Shown: one piece after another, positions 63,401 to 64,000 of the stretch | Numbering within the stretch: position 1 is the stretch's first letter | Layout of the letters: every line of letters begins with the position of its first letter | Assembly: GCA_965200115.1 (NCBI GenBank) | Contig: OZ241336.1 | Coordinates: 1,488,001-1,552,000, forward strand | Source of the DNA: JAPOUP01 sp026708635 | GTDB taxonomy: Bacteria > Pseudomonadota > Alphaproteobacteria > Rhodobacterales > Rhodobacteraceae | DNA length: 64,000 nucleotides | Direction of reading: 5' to 3' | The notes under the pieces: model-generated | Seen by the model: only the letters and a program-made list of their open reading frames with translations | The model's database searches: none | Told to the model about the DNA's origin: nothing | Program-made: the position numbers and the translations under genes

Positions 63401-63933
63401 AGGTGGCGATCGGTAAGCTGCGCACCGGAATTACGGCGTTGAACCAGGAGGGCCGCGAGCGGCTGCTTACCGCGTTCGAGCAGGTGAACAGTAATTTCGC
63501 GATGCTGTTCAAGCACCTGTTTGGCGGTGGCGAGGCACGGTTGGAGATGGTTGAGGCGACTGACCCGCTGGAGGCCGGGCTGGAAATCATGTGTCAGCCT
63601 CCCGGCAAGAAACTCAGCACACTTTCACTTCTGTCGGGTGGAGAGCAGACATTGACCGCATTGGCGCTGATATTCGCCGTATTCCTGGCGAATCCCGCCC
63701 CCATCTGCGTACTTGACGAAGTCGACGCGCCGCTCGACGACGCCAACGTAAGCCGCTTCTGTGACCTTCTGGATGAAATCAGCCGCCGCACCGAAACACG
63801 TTTCCTGATAATCACCCACCACGCGATCACGATGGCCCGGATGGATCGGCTGTTTGGCGTCACGATGGCGGAGTCGGGAGTAAGCCAGCTGGTATCGGTC
63901 CAGCTTAAGAATGACGAACGGTTGGCGAGCTAG
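60478..63933 (+). CDS. smc: Chromosome segregation protein SMC
   Basis: Condensin ATPase that organises the chromosome. A TTG at 60478 after AAGGGGCGG starts the family-typical MQFTRLKLNGFKSFVDPTDL; the frame runs upstream through the riboswitch region and that part is not coding. 1151 residues, normal. Walker A is VVGPNGCGKSNLLEALRWVM near 33. A long coiled coil covers about 165 to 515, the hinge about 517 to 625, and a second coil about 630 to 980. The C-terminal ATPase has LLSGGEQTLTALALI (about 1053) and Walker B ICVLDEVDAPLDDAN. ScpA/ScpB are not in the window. Confidence 0.96.
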   Translation: MQFTRLKLNGFKSFVDPTDLPIGTGLTGVVGPNGCGKSNLLEALRWVMGETRPTAMRGGGMDDVIFSGSASRPARNFAEVVVYIDNSERLAPSAFNSGDHLEISRRITRDIGSAFKVNSRDLRSRDVQMLFADASTGAHSPALVRQGQISELINAKPRSRRRVLEEAAGISGLYQRRHEAELKLNGAEVNLQRVNQVIEQLAVQLAQLARQARQASRYREIARALRNSEGLLLYGRWREAEDARVAAENVLRERMLNESSAERDALASRKLRVEREEVMPALRESEAAAAAALQRLTVELNALTERESRASESILTLTARVAQLAQDIEREETLKRDAGETASRLEVEANGLRKLDEGHDAALAACAGEAREAARDLQECENALAQVTEDTARLAARHQSAQRLMDDARKTLEHSESEAIQSRSAQRDAEAALKNADMALREATARHSAAVAEAELAESALVEADNARADAQALEAGARAARSEAESEAGTLRTEVAALSKLLERETSGTEQLLDIVRISPGREKALGAALSDDLRVPEIDPDDRTGWVRLPDYKDVQPLPDGVEALAPSVTAPSVLERRIKQVGLVDRTDGHRLQRHLKPGQRLVSPEGDLWRWDGFRAGAEDAPNTAALRLEQLNRLEQLRRELVPVTARSEGAAQAHERLKKSLTELTEADRKAREEMRAADMKMTEASRTLSRNEAARNIAEGNVESLRLAAARHHESAGHARDAVRDAEDTLGDLEDLEAARAEMENVKVSVEAARTKMMSRRAAHNELKHEGDVRAKRLREVSEEISGWKLRLANAGRRVEELVKRLKTSEEDLVAARGVPGQIVAQRDTLADSIECAKKHRTDVADALALGEAALREASDAERKTERAASDIREARAAAEARSDAALEAVQHAACRITEERQTTPEALLEDLGVEAEAMHASEQIEREVNRLKRQRDALGAVNLRAEEDARAVQEEHDGMLGEKEDLEVAIGKLRTGITALNQEGRERLLTAFEQVNSNFAMLFKHLFGGGEARLEMVEATDPLEAGLEIMCQPPGKKLSTLSLLSGGEQTLTALALIFAVFLANPAPICVLDEVDAPLDDANVSRFCDLLDEISRRTETRFLIITHHAITMARMDRLFGVTMAESGVSQLVSVQLKNDERLAS

Positions 63934-64000
63934 CCGAGACCCTTCGCGGGAATGCCGGCGTGCGAGACGGCCGCCATGTCGTTTGGTGGCGCGACCTCCG

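Overview
The window reads as a high-G+C alphaproteobacterial chromosome segment, most likely from a Rhodobacterales-type bacterium. This rests on gene order and gene content recognised by eye, not on a search. The markers are regB/senC/regA close to ahcY; the order murA-DUF2948-hisD-UPF0262-phosphatase-infA-maf; twin-TM protein-cobalamin adenosyltransferase-etfB-etfA-hbd; a short HPr kinase with EIIA and HPr; methylsuccinyl-CoA dehydrogenase; and smpB/dapA/lytic transglycosylase. Coding density is about 85 percent, with several gaps of 300 to 900 bases in which no gene could be supported.

Layout. 1-0.6 kb is the start of an IS1595-type transposase that runs off the left edge. 1.5-6.7 kb holds the RegB/SenC/RegA redox regulators, an HD-domain protein and ahcY. 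7-14.5 kb holds a dehalogenase-like hydrolase, an EVE protein, gpsA-tsaD, and hemD-mitofilin-hemY. 14.7-15.0 kb has two threonine tRNAs. 15.1-20.4 kb is a housekeeping cluster (murA, hisD, infA, maf). 20.5-25.8 kb has an SDR, the adenosyltransferase, ETF and 3-hydroxyacyl-CoA dehydrogenase. 25.8-28.0 kb has an acyltransferase and the regulatory PTS (hprK, EIIA, HPr). 28.8-39.5 kb is a block of visibly lower G+C for oxalate use. 39.9-45.4 kb holds pckA, an RraA-like gene, mcd and an aminotransferase. 45.5-51.5 kb has smpB, three unknown genes, dapA and a lytic transglycosylase. 51.5-60.3 kb is a cobalt/cobalamin region interrupted by unrelated genes. 60.5-63.9 kb is smc.

The most distinctive part is the oxalate block. 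It has a GntR regulator with a perfect palindromic operator candidate, oxalyl-CoA decarboxylase, formyl-CoA:oxalate CoA-transferase, a wrecked formyltransferase/formate-tetrahydrofolate ligase remnant, a complete TctCBA-type transporter, a 574-residue P-loop protein of unknown function, and a ketopantoate-reductase-like protein. It sits between hprK and pckA, where related genomes usually carry the chvG/chvI two-component system; neither gene is seen here.

The second distinctive part is the cobalt region. A clear cobalamin riboswitch precedes cbtB, cbtA has been reduced to its first codons joined out of frame to its C-terminal half, and cobW follows. cobN is separated from cobW by a small cassette containing an uncharacterised protein and a frameshifted nucleotidyltransferase. 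Together with the fhs remnant this makes three clear pseudogenes, so gene loss has been recent in accessory functions while housekeeping genes look intact.
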